Source of the DNA: Sediminihaliea albiluteola
Lineage (GTDB): Bacteria; Pseudomonadota; Gammaproteobacteria; Pseudomonadales; Halieaceae
Assembly (NCBI RefSeq): GCF_014077625.1
Contig: NZ_JACFXU010000013.1
Span: forward strand, 310,001 to 374,000
Direction: 5' to 3'
Length of the DNA: 64,000 nucleotides
The stretch's first letter is position 1, and each line of letters begins with the position of its first letter. This document shows positions 25,213 to 33,812 of the stretch, piece by piece. Under the pieces are notes generated by a model. That model was not told where the DNA came from, made no database searches, and worked only from the letters and a program-made list of their open reading frames with translations. The translations under genes were made by a program, and so were the position numbers.

Positions 25213-27081
25213 TTAAATATTACTGCCTTGCTGTTCGCTGTTTGCGCCGGCTAAATCCTCATCACTCATAATGATGTCGTGATAGCTGCCACCAGCGGGA
25301 ATCATCGGATACACGTTTTCTTCGGGGGCTACGATGACGTCGAGCAGGTAGGGTTCATCCGGGTCGGCGAGCATACGGGTAAAGGCGGCGTGTAAGTCTT
25401 CTTTGCGAGTTACCCGCGCTGAGCTGACTCGGTAACCTTCGGCTATTATTAAAAAATCAGGGTAGATATCTTCCTCTCCATCAGCTTTTACTGAGCAGAA
25501 TGGGTCTGAAAGTGAGGAGCTGGCGCGGTTTTTTTGATAAATCATGTCTTGCCACTGCCGCACCATACCCAGCCATTGGTTATTAATAACGACTACCTTG
25601 ACGCCCAGTTTAAAACGATGGCAGGTGGCTAATTCATGTACGGTCATATTCAGCGAGCCGTCGCCATCAATGTCAATAACGCAGCGCTCAGGAAAGGCAG
25701 CTTTGGCGCCGATGGCGGCGGGTAAGCCGTAACCCATAGTGCCAAAGCCTGAGCTGCTTAAAAAAGATCGGGGTCGGGTTGACTGATAGTGCTGCATGGC
25801 CCACATCTGGTGCTGACCAACACCTAGACTGACGATGGCATCGCCTTTAGTGATTTGTGACAACATAGCTATGGCAAATTGTGGGCTGATAAGATCGCTT
25901 TGCGGTACAGGATAAGGCCAGTCTTGTTTCCACTTTGTTACCTGCTGGCACCACTCGCGTTGCTGGCATGCTTCACTGCCAGCAACTAATTGCTGCAGAG
26001 CTAGGCGAACGTCAGCACAGATGGGCAGGGTGACGGCTTTGTTTTTATTGAGTTCTTTGCGATCTATATCAATATGGATGATGCGCCCGTCTTGTATAAA
26101 CTCCTCTACATTCCCAGTTACTCGGTCGTCAAAGCGCACCCCTACGGCAATAACCAGGTCGGCTTTATTGATCGCGGTGTTGGCGTATTTAGAGCCGTGC
26201 ATACCCAGCGTATGCAGTGCCAGTGGGTGATCTGGTGGAAAGCTGCCGTGGCCCATTAAAGTCGTCGTTACGGGTATTTGGCACAGTTGTGCCAGTTCTA
26301 ATAATTCGGCCTCGGCCTTGGCGCTGGCAATACCGCCGCCGGCATAGAGTACGGGGCGCTGCGCCTCTTTTATCATGCGCAAGGCCTGTTCAAGTTGCGT
26401 TGGGCTAATACGGGCCCGAGCTGGCTCGGGTGGCTCTATTACGGCAGGAATGCGGGGAGGGGTGTAGTTGCCCTCCGAGTCCCGGGGGTAGTGTTGTTGT
26501 ATATCTTTGGGTATGTCTATCAAAACCGGGCCAGGGCGATTGCCGCCGGCAATGGCAAAGCTTTCGCGTACAATTTCAGGAATATCGAATACTTTGCTGA
26601 CGAGATAGTTTTTCTTGGTGATGGGTTCAGTAACGGCAACGATGTCGACTTCCTGAAATGCATTCTTGCCCAATAAGTGGCTGGGGACATTGCCGGTGAT
26701 ACAGACAATACCCACTGAGTCACTCATGGCATCGGCAATACCGGTAACCAAGTTGGTGGCGCCGGGTCCCGAGGTGGCTAGGCACACGCCAACTTTACCC
26801 GTGCTACGGGCAAAGCCCTGTGCCGCGTGAACAGCGCCTTGCTCGTGTTCTGTGCGAATACAGCGGATGCCAAATTCGGCTAGCACATCGAAAATTTCAA
26901 GATTGGCGCCGCCGGGGTAGCCAAAAATCAGATCAACGCCCTCGGCTTGTAATGCCTTGGCCAAGAGCTGTGCGCCACGTAGTGCAAGGTTGCGCTGTTT
27001 GGCACTAATGTCGCTGAGAGCGCTGCCGCTGACTGTGCCTTGATTGGCGTAGGTGACATCATCCACGGAGTGATTAGTCAT
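25213..27081 (-). CDS. ilvB: Acetolactate synthase large (catalytic) subunit
   Basis: 622 aa ThDP enzyme making acetolactate/acetohydroxybutyrate for valine, leucine and isoleucine. The catalytic glutamate is in IRTEHEQGAVHAAQGFA. The FAD-linked middle domain has VGVRFDDRVTGN. The ThDP-Mg motif is GDGSLNMTV...VVINNQWLGMVRQWQ. The C-terminal YPMIPAGGSYHDII ends like IlvB/IlvI. The ATG at 27081 has AGGA 8 bp before it; a start at 27102 is an alternative. About 35 residues precede the conserved domain, a little longer than usual. No ilvN/ilvH regulatory subunit or ilvC is adjacent, unlike the common ilvBN or ilvIHC order, so its small subunit must be encoded elsewhere or absent. Confidence 0.94.
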   Translation of the reverse strand: MTNHSVDDVTYANQGTVSGSALSDISAKQRNLALRGAQLLAKALQAEGVDLIFGYPGGANLEIFDVLAEFGIRCIRTEHEQGAVHAAQGFARSTGKVGVCLATSGPGATNLVTGIADAMSDSVGIVCITGNVPSHLLGKNAFQEVDIVAVTEPITKKNYLVSKVFDIPEIVRESFAIAGGNRPGPVLIDIPKDIQQHYPRDSEGNYTPPRIPAVIEPPEPARARISPTQLEQALRMIKEAQRPVLYAGGGIASAKAEAELLELAQLCQIPVTTTLMGHGSFPPDHPLALHTLGMHGSKYANTAINKADLVIAVGVRFDDRVTGNVEEFIQDGRIIHIDIDRKELNKNKAVTLPICADVRLALQQLVAGSEACQQREWCQQVTKWKQDWPYPVPQSDLISPQFAIAMLSQITKGDAIVSLGVGQHQMWAMQHYQSTRPRSFLSSSGFGTMGYGLPAAIGAKAAFPERCVIDIDGDGSLNMTVHELATCHRFKLGVKVVVINNQWLGMVRQWQDMIYQKNRASSSLSDPFCSVKADGEEDIYPDFLIIAEGYRVSSARVTRKEDLHAAFTRMLADPDEPYLLDVIVAPEENVYPMIPAGGSYHDIIMSDEDLAGANSEQQGSNI

Positions 27082-27277
27082 AGAGAGTCCTGTTATGAGC
27101 AAATTGAGGGCAGCTTGGAGACCGCCTGAGCTTCATCTGTATGATGCGGGCTGCCTTAAATACCTCACTGTTGGCGCGAGAGCGCATGTGTTGCAGCAAT
27201 TACCCACAGCTCAACAGCCATTCTGCCAGCAGCTACAGTTGTCTATTACTCTGCAAAAGCTTGCTAGTACTGTAGCG

Positions 27278-27290
27278 AATCACAGTGATT
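27278..27290. promoter_or_regulatory. 13-bp palindrome upstream of ilvB
   Basis: AATCACAGTGATT is a perfect inverted repeat about the central A, 197 bp upstream of the ilvB ATG. It could be a regulator site or chance. No leader peptide rich in branched-chain codons was seen in the 235-bp interval, so attenuation is not evident. Confidence 0.25.
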
Positions 27291-27316
27291 TTAGCAGTCT
27301 TCAGTAGCCTGCTCAC

Positions 27317-28036
27317 TCAGTCAGACAAATAATATTCGACCGTTGAAACCACCCGAATCTTCTTAATGTGGGGGTTGTTTCTATCGCGAGGGCTGATACT
27401 AAATTGTCCCTGAGAGGCTTTCTTGATTTTACCCAGTTTGCTATCAGAGTCTTTAGCAAATTTTTGCGCCACTTCTCTGGCTTGCCGAGTGGCCTCTTCA
27501 ATCATTTCAGGTTTGATTTTGTTCAAGCTGTTATAGATATATTCAGTTTGTGATTCGTAGTCGCCAGCGGTGAAGACGATACCTTGTTTTCCGAGATCAG
27601 AGAGTTTGCCCATTACAGCGCGCACAGTTTCTATCTTTGTTGAATAAACAGTGACCGTTTGCATCGCCGTATAGCGGAACTTGGCTTGGTCATTACTGCC
27701 CCATTGTTGAGCAGATCTATCGGTGATGGCTGGTGATGAGAAGCTTATTTCATCAGCTGAAATGCCATTTTTGATTAGAAAGTTTCTTATTTTTAAGGTG
27801 TTGTGATCGATTAAATTGTACAGCTCTTCAAGGTCGTTACTGGCCGCGCTAAATTGGATTGGCCATAGCACAATATCTGAGCCAAGTTCTCTTTCTGAGA
27901 GACCTTTGACGGTGACGCTTCTCTCAAACTGTTTGACCTGCACCGCGGCATTGCTCAGTTGATAACCCAGAGCAGCTAAGCCAATGGCAATAAAAAAACC
28001 TAATATTAACGCGCTACCGGTATTGATTTTCGACAT
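27317..28036 (-). CDS. SIMPL (DUF541) domain periplasmic protein
   Basis: 239 aa from the ATG at 28036 behind GAGG. An N-terminal membrane anchor or signal (ALILGFFIAIGLAALGYQL) is followed by FERSVTVKGLSERE, the usual SIMPL opening (v.G.ge...pD). The C-terminal half ends KIRVVSTVEYYLSD. Family members such as E. coli YggE are periplasmic or envelope proteins linked to oxidative stress. The exact function is unknown. It sits between ilvB and the catalase gene, divergent from catalase across 255 bp. Confidence 0.88.
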   Translation of the reverse strand: MSKINTGSALILGFFIAIGLAALGYQLSNAAVQVKQFERSVTVKGLSERELGSDIVLWPIQFSAASNDLEELYNLIDHNTLKIRNFLIKNGISADEISFSSPAITDRSAQQWGSNDQAKFRYTAMQTVTVYSTKIETVRAVMGKLSDLGKQGIVFTAGDYESQTEYIYNSLNKIKPEMIEEATRQAREVAQKFAKDSDSKLGKIKKASQGQFSISPRDRNNPHIKKIRVVSTVEYYLSD

Positions 28037-28291
28037 CTTTAGTTCCTCTAGATACTGCGTTGCCAACTGTGTATGTTGATGGACCTAGTATGGAAAGTAC
28101 TGCACTGGCTATGAAAATGTTGTAACAGCTTACTCCAAACAGCTGGAGTGCAGTGTTGTAAGCTGCACAGCACTGTCATTAGACCGCCAGCTAAGAATAC
28201 ATGTACTTCCACTATTATAAAAACTAAGCTGCTAACTGCCCTATATCAGCGTGATTTAGTCTCAATCTAAGTTTGAACAAGGAGCCACACC

Positions 28292-29743
28292 ATGACCGAT
28301 AAGCCAAAGTTGACCTCCGTCTCAGGCTGTCCCATCGCCAACAACCAAGATAGTGTCACAGCCGGTCCTCGCGGGCCGATGCTGTTACAGGATGTTTGGT
28401 TCTTGGAGAAGCTGGCGCATTTTGATCGTGAAGTGATTCCAGAGCGCCGTATGCATGCAAAGGGCTCCGGAGCTTTTGGCAGTTTTACTGTTACCCACGA
28501 CATTAGTAAGTACACAAAAGCAGCTTTGTTTAGCGAGGTGGGCAAGCAGAGCGATATGTTTGTGCGTTTTTCAACGGTTGCTGGAGAACGTGGTGCAGCT
28601 GATGCTGAGCGCGATATTCGCGGCTTTGCCATGCGCTTCTACACCGAGCAGGGCAACTGGGATCTAGTGGGTAATAATACGCCGGTATTTTTCTTTCGGG
28701 ACCCGCTCAAGTTTCCAGACTTGAATCACGCGGTTAAGCGCGATCCCCGGACAAACTTGCGCAGCGCAACAAATAATTGGGATTTTTGGACTGGTCTACC
28801 CGAGGCATTACACCAGGTCACAATTCTGATGAGTGATCGAGGCATTCCAGCTTCCTACCGCCATATGCATGGCTTTGGCTCTCATACCTTTAGCTTTATT
28901 AACGCGGATAATGAGCGCTACTGGGTTAAATTTCATTTTAAAACCCAGCAGGGCATTAAAAACTTGAGTGATCAAGAAGCCGCTGAGCTGGTCGGCAGAG
29001 ACCGCGAAAGCTCACAGCGGGACTTATACGAAGCCATTGAGAATAAGGACTTCCCGCGCTGGACCATGTATGTGCAAATTATGCCGGAAGCCGAGGCCGC
29101 GACCGTGCCCTACCACCCATTTGATTTAACCAAAGTGTGGCCAAAAGCCGATTACCCCTTAATGGAAGTGGGTTACTTTGAGCTGAATAAAAACCCAGAA
29201 AACTATTTTGCGGATGTGGAACAAGCAGCGTTCAACCCAGCACATATTGTTCCAGGCATTGGCTTTTCACCTGATCGTATGCTGCAGGGCCGCTTGTTCT
29301 CTTATGGTGATGCGCAGCGCTATCGTTTGGGCGTGAACCATTCTCAGATTCCCGTGAATACGCCGCGCTGCCCATACCACAGCTACCACCGTGATGGCGC
29401 TATGCGGGTAGATGGTAACCAAGGCAGTCGCTTGCACTATGAGCCCAATAGCCAGGGTGAGTGGCAGGAGCAGCCAGATTTTTCCGAGCCGCCTTTGGCT
29501 TTAGAGGGCGCGGCTGATCGCTTTGATTACTGGGCAAGCGAGCCGGATTACTTCAGTCAGGCTGGCAATTTATTTCGTTTGATGAGTGCCGAACAACAGC
29601 AAGTGCTGTTTGAGAATACCGCAAGGAATATGAATTCTGTGCCAGATGAGATAAAGCTTAAGCACATCCATCATTGCATGCAGGCTGATCCGGCCTATGG
29701 TGAGGGTCTTGCTAAAGCCTTAGGGCTTGAAGTAGCTGTCTGA
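28292..29743 (+). CDS. katA: Monofunctional heme catalase
   Basis: 483 aa clade-3-type small-subunit catalase, degrading hydrogen peroxide. The distal histidine is in [16 protein letters not shown] (residue about 55). The distal asparagine is in [13 protein letters not shown]. The proximal tyrosine is in [14 protein letters not shown] near 340. AAGGAG precedes the ATG by 8 bp. The first 20 residues contain a cysteine (SGCPIANNQ) as in several clade-3 enzymes. An OxyR gene is not adjacent, and I could not identify a convincing OxyR site upstream. Confidence 0.95.
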   Translation: MTDKPKLTSVSGCPIANNQDSVTAGPRGPMLLQDVWFLEKLAHFDREVIPERRMHAKGSGAFGSFTVTHDISKYTKAALFSEVGKQSDMFVRFSTVAGERGAADAERDIRGFAMRFYTEQGNWDLVGNNTPVFFFRDPLKFPDLNHAVKRDPRTNLRSATNNWDFWTGLPEALHQVTILMSDRGIPASYRHMHGFGSHTFSFINADNERYWVKFHFKTQQGIKNLSDQEAAELVGRDRESSQRDLYEAIENKDFPRWTMYVQIMPEAEAATVPYHPFDLTKVWPKADYPLMEVGYFELNKNPENYFADVEQAAFNPAHIVPGIGFSPDRMLQGRLFSYGDAQRYRLGVNHSQIPVNTPRCPYHSYHRDGAMRVDGNQGSRLHYEPNSQGEWQEQPDFSEPPLALEGAADRFDYWASEPDYFSQAGNLFRLMSAEQQQVLFENTARNMNSVPDEIKLKHIHHCMQADPAYGEGLAKALGLEVAV

Positions 29744-29791
29744 TAGACAGTTCTCTAGTTGCGGCTGGGAACTTGACTGATTTTTAGGCAC

Positions 29792-29821
29792 AAAAAAAGG
29801 CAAGCTATGACAGCTTGCCTT
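29792..29821 (-). terminator. Intrinsic terminator of the cold-shock gene
   Basis: A perfect 10-bp stem (AAGGCAAGCT at 29797-29806 with AGCTTGCCTT at 29812-29821, 5-base loop) is followed on the minus strand by a run of T (complement of 29792-29798). It is 22 bp past the csp stop. It may also serve the convergent catalase gene as a bidirectional hairpin. Confidence 0.85.
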
Positions 29822-29842
29822 GATCAGGGAATACTTTAGCTA

Positions 29843-30052
29843 TTAGATAGCTAGAATATTCTCAGCTTGAGGGCCTTTTTGGCCTTGAGTTACAGTGAAC
29901 TCGACCTGTTGACCTTCAGTCAGTGTTTTGAAGCCAGAGCCGGTGATGGCGCTGAAGTGTGCGAAAACGTCTGGGCCAGATTTTTGCTCAATAAAGCCAA
30001 AACCTTTTGACTCGTTAAACCATTTTACGGTGCCAGTAGTTGTATTAGACAT
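29843..30052 (-). CDS. Cold-shock domain protein (CspA family)
   Basis: 69 aa. [16 protein letters not shown] contains RNP1 (KGFGFI) and DVFAHFSAI contains RNP2-like VFAHF. It is a single OB-fold that binds single-stranded RNA/DNA and melts secondary structure. Length and sequence are standard. The minus-strand leader has AGGATAA before the ATG. Such genes often have long structured leaders. The 727-bp gap upstream leaves room for one but I could not place the promoter. Confidence 0.95.
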   Translation of the reverse strand: MSNTTTGTVKWFNESKGFGFIEQKSGPDVFAHFSAITGSGFKTLTEGQQVEFTVTQGQKGPQAENILAI

Positions 30053-30779
30053 AACAGATTATCCTGTAGATAAATATAAAGTTGCCTTCATGAGGCATGA
30101 ATAGCGGGAAAAATAGACTAAGATTTAAAACTACAAGGACGAAGAACTACAAGAGGCGACGCGATGGAGAATATAAAAACAGGTTTACTTTCTAGCTGCG
30201 AACAAAGATATAGGTAGTTAGGACTTAAGTCAAAGGCTTTCTTGTAAATAATAACATTAAGCAGTGAGCCCTTTTTTATTATTAAGCTATGCAGTCCGCT
30301 TTGTAGGCATTGAGAGCAGTTGCTTAGCCTCAAAAGATCGCCTGTTATACCCCACAGAAGACCTCGCTCTCTGCAGAAGAGCTATTTTCATCGTACTCTA
30401 AGGATATGTCGCCCTGTTGATTGTGGTCGATTATGGTATCCTCCTGCCCCAAAGTTTTCAGAAGGTGGCTTTAAGGCCCTGATAAAACTGAATAAAACTG
30501 TTATTAAATGTTTTTTGGCCGGCTAGTTTTTGCTTGTGTCGCTTGCTTTTTTATTCGATAGCGAAACGTTTAATTATTGTGACATCTAAGGATCTTGCTA
30601 TCTGTTTGTCCATTTCCGGGTCCCTAGTTCGCCTGATTTTAGGCTGAATCTTCCTTCTGTTGCTGCTTTATGTGGCGCTTTGCTGCGCTGATTAGACGAG
30701 TGTTGGTCCATCACTGCCGGCCGATAGCAGTGTTTTTGCTTGCTGGCGGCGGCTAGTTATACCCAATGGAGGTTGAGGT
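30053..30779. other. 727-bp gene-free stretch, csp / symporter divergent region
   Basis: AT-rich near csp (30060-30300), then mixed. Two open frames exist (30118-30333 minus, 71 codons; 30320-30526 plus, 68 codons). Neither has a ribosome site or recognisable motif. The minus frame lies where a csp leader would be. The segment 30480-30530 ends in an AT-rich run then GGCCGGC. A possible small RNA or long csp leader cannot be excluded. Confidence 0.5.
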
Positions 30780-32450
30780 TTGAACGAGAACGGATTTACT
30801 CAGTTTTCAACAGTCACCGTGCTGTTGCTACTGCTGGCCTTCTATGGCGGCACCTATTTGTTGACCTTGTTGATCCGTAAAGACAAAGAGGACACGGCCG
30901 GCTTTATGGTTGCTGGGCATCAAGTGGGCTTTGGTATGGGGGCGGCCAGCATGACGGCGACCTGGATTTGGGCGGCGTCTTTTTATGCCGCGGCGACATC
31001 CGGCTACACCTATGGCGTATCGGGGCCGATTCACTACGGCCTTTGGGGCGCTTTGATGATTCTGTTTATCTATCCTTTTGGCCGCCGCTTCCGTCAATTG
31101 GCACCTAATGGCCATACCTTGGGTGAGCTGATTCATGCGCGACACGGACCCTCGAGCCAATTGATCCTAGCGGGCTCTAATGTCTTAGGCAGCATCATCA
31201 GTTTGATGGTGAATTTTACCGCAGCCGGTGCCTTAGTGTCGGTCTTGTCGCCGCTGTCCTTTCAGGCCGGTGTGCTAATTGCAGGTGTGGGCGTTTTGTC
31301 CTACACCTTGACCTCGGGCTTCAGAGCCTCGGTTTTTACTGACTTTGCCCAATTGATTGCTTTGATGGCCATTGCAATCGTTATTATCCCTGCAGTGTTA
31401 TTTTCAGCTGGGGGGCCGAGCATGATGGTAGAGGGGCTAAGTCGCATGACGGATGAGCAGGCCAGCATGCTTTCAGTCGACGCCATCATGAATCAGGGAG
31501 CACCATTTTTTGTTGCCGTGCTAGCTTACGCAATCGGCAACCAAACAATTTCTCAGCGCCTGTTTGCGGTGCGTAAGAAAAACATCAAATCGACCTTCCT
31601 GACTGCAACACTTGGTTATGGTGCTATCGTGATCGGTTTGGGGATGATTGGTCTGATGGCTTTATCGGTGGGTATTGAGCCTATTGATGGCAATATGAAC
31701 AACTTAATCCCGCAGATGGTTTCCACCTATCTACCGCCTGTATTCGTGGCGCTGTTCTTTATATTAGTTATTGGCTCGCTGTCTTCTACAGCGGATTCCG
31801 ATCTCTCAGCCCTGTCTGCGATTATGATGGCTGATGTGTATGGCAAGAATATCGCTAAAGATGATCCTAATCCTAAAGTAATGCTGCTGATAGGGCGGGT
31901 GACAATGATTGTGGCAACAGTCGCCGGCCTAATCTTTGCCAGTTTCTCGCTCGATATTCTGGTCATGTTGGTATTTGTGGGCGCGCTATGGGGCTCAATT
32001 GTTTTCCCAGTGATCATTAGTTGCTTCTGGAGCAGGGTGTCAAACGCTGCCTTTACCTGGTCGGTTCTGGTTGCCATGCTGATGTTCTGTATTGCGCGAT
32101 TCGAGCTGCTAGAAATGAGCGGTCTGACGGTGCAGCTCTTTGAATTCCTCGCCTCTGTTGGGGCTTCAGTAGTGATTGGCCTGATGATCTTTGGTTTCTT
32201 TGGTCGTGCTGCAGGCTTGTTAGCGGGTGCTTTGACACTTGTTGCGATGCTGGTATTTGCTACAGGTTTCTTGCGCGATTATATGGTGCTGGTTGCTTCG
32301 TTGACGGCATATGGTACTAGCGCGATTGTTTGTACTGCGATGACGCTACTCAGCAATGAGCGCTTTGACTTTGATTTAATTAAAAAACGTGTCGGAAATT
32401 ACGACGACATTGCAGAAGAAAACTCTGCCCTAATACCGGAGGGAGTATAA
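30780..32450 (+). CDS. Sodium:solute symporter (SSS) family transporter
   Basis: 556 aa with about 13-14 predicted membrane helices. SSS signatures are GFMVAGHQVGFGMGAASMTATWIWAASF (read in parts) in TM1-2, the sodium-site serine region SLSSTADSDLSALSA in TM8, and YAIGNQTISQRLFAVRKK. The SSTADSDL element resembles urea (DUR3-like) and other organic-solute members more than the proline/pantothenate groups, but substrate is not certain. The start is TTG with GGAGG 7 bp upstream. The next gene starts at the A of its TAA stop (TAATG), so the small protein is translationally coupled. Confidence 0.9.
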   Translation: MNENGFTQFSTVTVLLLLLAFYGGTYLLTLLIRKDKEDTAGFMVAGHQVGFGMGAASMTATWIWAASFYAAATSGYTYGVSGPIHYGLWGALMILFIYPFGRRFRQLAPNGHTLGELIHARHGPSSQLILAGSNVLGSIISLMVNFTAAGALVSVLSPLSFQAGVLIAGVGVLSYTLTSGFRASVFTDFAQLIALMAIAIVIIPAVLFSAGGPSMMVEGLSRMTDEQASMLSVDAIMNQGAPFFVAVLAYAIGNQTISQRLFAVRKKNIKSTFLTATLGYGAIVIGLGMIGLMALSVGIEPIDGNMNNLIPQMVSTYLPPVFVALFFILVIGSLSSTADSDLSALSAIMMADVYGKNIAKDDPNPKVMLLIGRVTMIVATVAGLIFASFSLDILVMLVFVGALWGSIVFPVIISCFWSRVSNAAFTWSVLVAMLMFCIARFELLEMSGLTVQLFEFLASVGASVVIGLMIFGFFGRAAGLLAGALTLVAMLVFATGFLRDYMVLVASLTAYGTSAIVCTAMTLLSNERFDFDLIKKRVGNYDDIAEENSALIPEGV

Positions 32451-32584
32451 TGAGTAACGAGTTGGTATATGCCACTTATATTCTTGTTTGGCCTGCCTTG
32501 TCCCTAATTGTTCTATCAGTGATTTGTGGCGCGGTGATTAGGGACCTTCGCAAGGCTCGAAAATCAGATGATGATTTAATTTAG
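32450..32584 (+). CDS. Small membrane protein, putative symporter small subunit
   Basis: A 44-aa frame starting at the last base of the symporter stop (TAATG), with GGAGGGAG 5 bp before the ATG. It reads SNELVYATYILVWPALSLIV as one long hydrophobic helix (about 6-30), then VIRDLRKARKSDDDLI, a basic then acidic cytosolic tail. Very short proteins of this layout are annotated 'putative transporter small subunit' next to SSS genes in many gammaproteobacteria (recollection). It likely pairs with the upstream transporter as an accessory or stability subunit. Confidence 0.8.
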   Translation: MSNELVYATYILVWPALSLIVLSVICGAVIRDLRKARKSDDDLI

Positions 32585-32696
32585 GGCGCGCTGTTGCGCT
32601 CGATACTGTGTGAGCTCTTGCTCAAATAGTAAGGACGGCCAATTTTAGCGCTCGAAAGTGGGCGTTGGAGATGGGCCTTAAGAAAATACTCTTCAC

Positions 32697-32742
32697 AAAA
32701 AAAAGGCGGCAGGAGCGCGCTAGATGATGCGCCCCTGCCGCC
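32697..32742 (-). terminator. Intrinsic terminator of the peroxiredoxin gene
   Basis: GGCGGCAGG at 32705-32713 pairs with CCTGCCGCC at 32734-32742. An inner GCGC/GCGC pairing extends the stem. On the minus strand it is followed by eight T (complement of 32697-32704). It lies 34 bp beyond the peroxiredoxin stop and could also block read-through from the symporter operon. Confidence 0.85.
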
Positions 32743-32775
32743 AATCCCTATTGGATCGAAAGTGCTTGCGCTAAA

Positions 32776-33432
32776 TTACTTGCTGGGTGCTTTGGCGAAG
32801 CGCAGATAGGGCAGTTTAATATCTAGTTCGCCAAACTTCTCCTTGGCCTGTGCATCGTCGAGGCTTAGTGCAACTATCACATCTTCACCAGGAACCCAGT
32901 CAGCTGGGGTGGCGATCGCGACACCATCAGTGGTTTGGATAGCATCTAAAGCCCGCAAAATTTCTGCGAAGTTACGACCTACCGACATGGGGTAAGTCAT
33001 GGTCAGGCGAATTTTTTTGTCAGGGCCAATGATAAATACGGTTCGTACAGTCGCGCTGTCTGCAGGTGTTCTGCCGTCGGGTAGGTAAGCCTCTGCAGGT
33101 AGCATGTTGTAGAGCTTAGAGACCTTCAGTGAGGTATCGTCAATGATCGGGAAGTCGGCTTGAGTGCCAGCAAAGGCTTCAATGTCGCGCACCCATTTTT
33201 TGTGATCATCGACACTGTCTACCGATACACCCATGACCTTGGTGTTGCGCTTATTAAACTCAGGGACAAGTTTGGCGACTGCAGCGAACTCAGTGGTGCA
33301 GACCGGGGTAAAGTCCTTGGGGTGTGAAAACAGAATAGCGTAGCTATCGCCAATCCAATCGTGCAGTGACAGCTCGCCGGCGGTGGAATCCGCTGTAAAA
33401 TCTGGTGCAATATCATTAATTCTAATAGCCAT
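32776..33432 (-). CDS. 1-Cys peroxiredoxin (Prx6 type)
   Basis: 218 aa thiol peroxidase. The peroxidatic cysteine is in HPKDFTPVCTTEFAA near residue 46, and the PRTxxxx-like region and DSVDDHKKWVRDI follow. The length with a C-terminal extension (PYLRFAKAP) and the absence of a second conserved Cys fit the 1-Cys Prx6 group, which reduces peroxides and lipid hydroperoxides. GAGGA precedes the ATG. With catalase 4 kb away it forms a loose peroxide-defence neighbourhood. Confidence 0.95.
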   Translation of the reverse strand: MAIRINDIAPDFTADSTAGELSLHDWIGDSYAILFSHPKDFTPVCTTEFAAVAKLVPEFNKRNTKVMGVSVDSVDDHKKWVRDIEAFAGTQADFPIIDDTSLKVSKLYNMLPAEAYLPDGRTPADSATVRTVFIIGPDKKIRLTMTYPMSVGRNFAEILRALDAIQTTDGVAIATPADWVPGEDVIVALSLDDAQAKEKFGELDIKLPYLRFAKAPSK

Positions 33433-33812
33433 TGATAAAGTCCTCTTTAGTCATAAGCCAATAGCTGAAACGCTAGCATTGCGCTGCGTAAGCAGGTTGG
33501 GGTGTTGATGGGGTTTTTATAGACCGACTGCATATTAGGCAGTGCTCGCCTTCTTTGCAGCATATGGTGCCATGATTACATCTACTAATGACAGTTTCGG
33601 CGCCAATAAGTTCCCTATAAGTACATCGAAAGCTCTATGAGAGGGGTTTATTGTCAGCTGATCAGCTAATTTTGCTCCACTGTGCGACTAGGCTTAGGCT
33701 TTTTGCTTGCGCTCCCTTGCAATCACTGCGGTGGCGTATCAATCTATCGGCCATTATTGTCGGTGCGGGTCGCCGGCATATCTTTGCTTTATTTTTTTGA
33801 GGTGGAACCCCT
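33433..33812. other. 380-bp divergent intergenic region, peroxiredoxin / slt
   Basis: No gene. It holds the perfect 12-bp palindrome AGCTGATCAGCT at 33656-33667 and an AT-rich tract just before slt (33785-33800). No convincing -35/-10 pair was identified. Confidence 0.5.

Noticed and set aside
27082-27316. Branched-chain amino-acid attenuator for ilvB
   Set aside because: No leader peptide with Leu/Val/Ile codon runs and no terminator/antiterminator pair was found in the 235-bp interval.
28067-28291. OxyR-type operator upstream of catalase
   Set aside because: I searched for the ATAG-N7-CTAT spacing but no convincing repeated match was found.
30118-30333. 71-codon frame upstream of csp
   Set aside because: No ribosome site or motif; lies where a csp leader would be expected.
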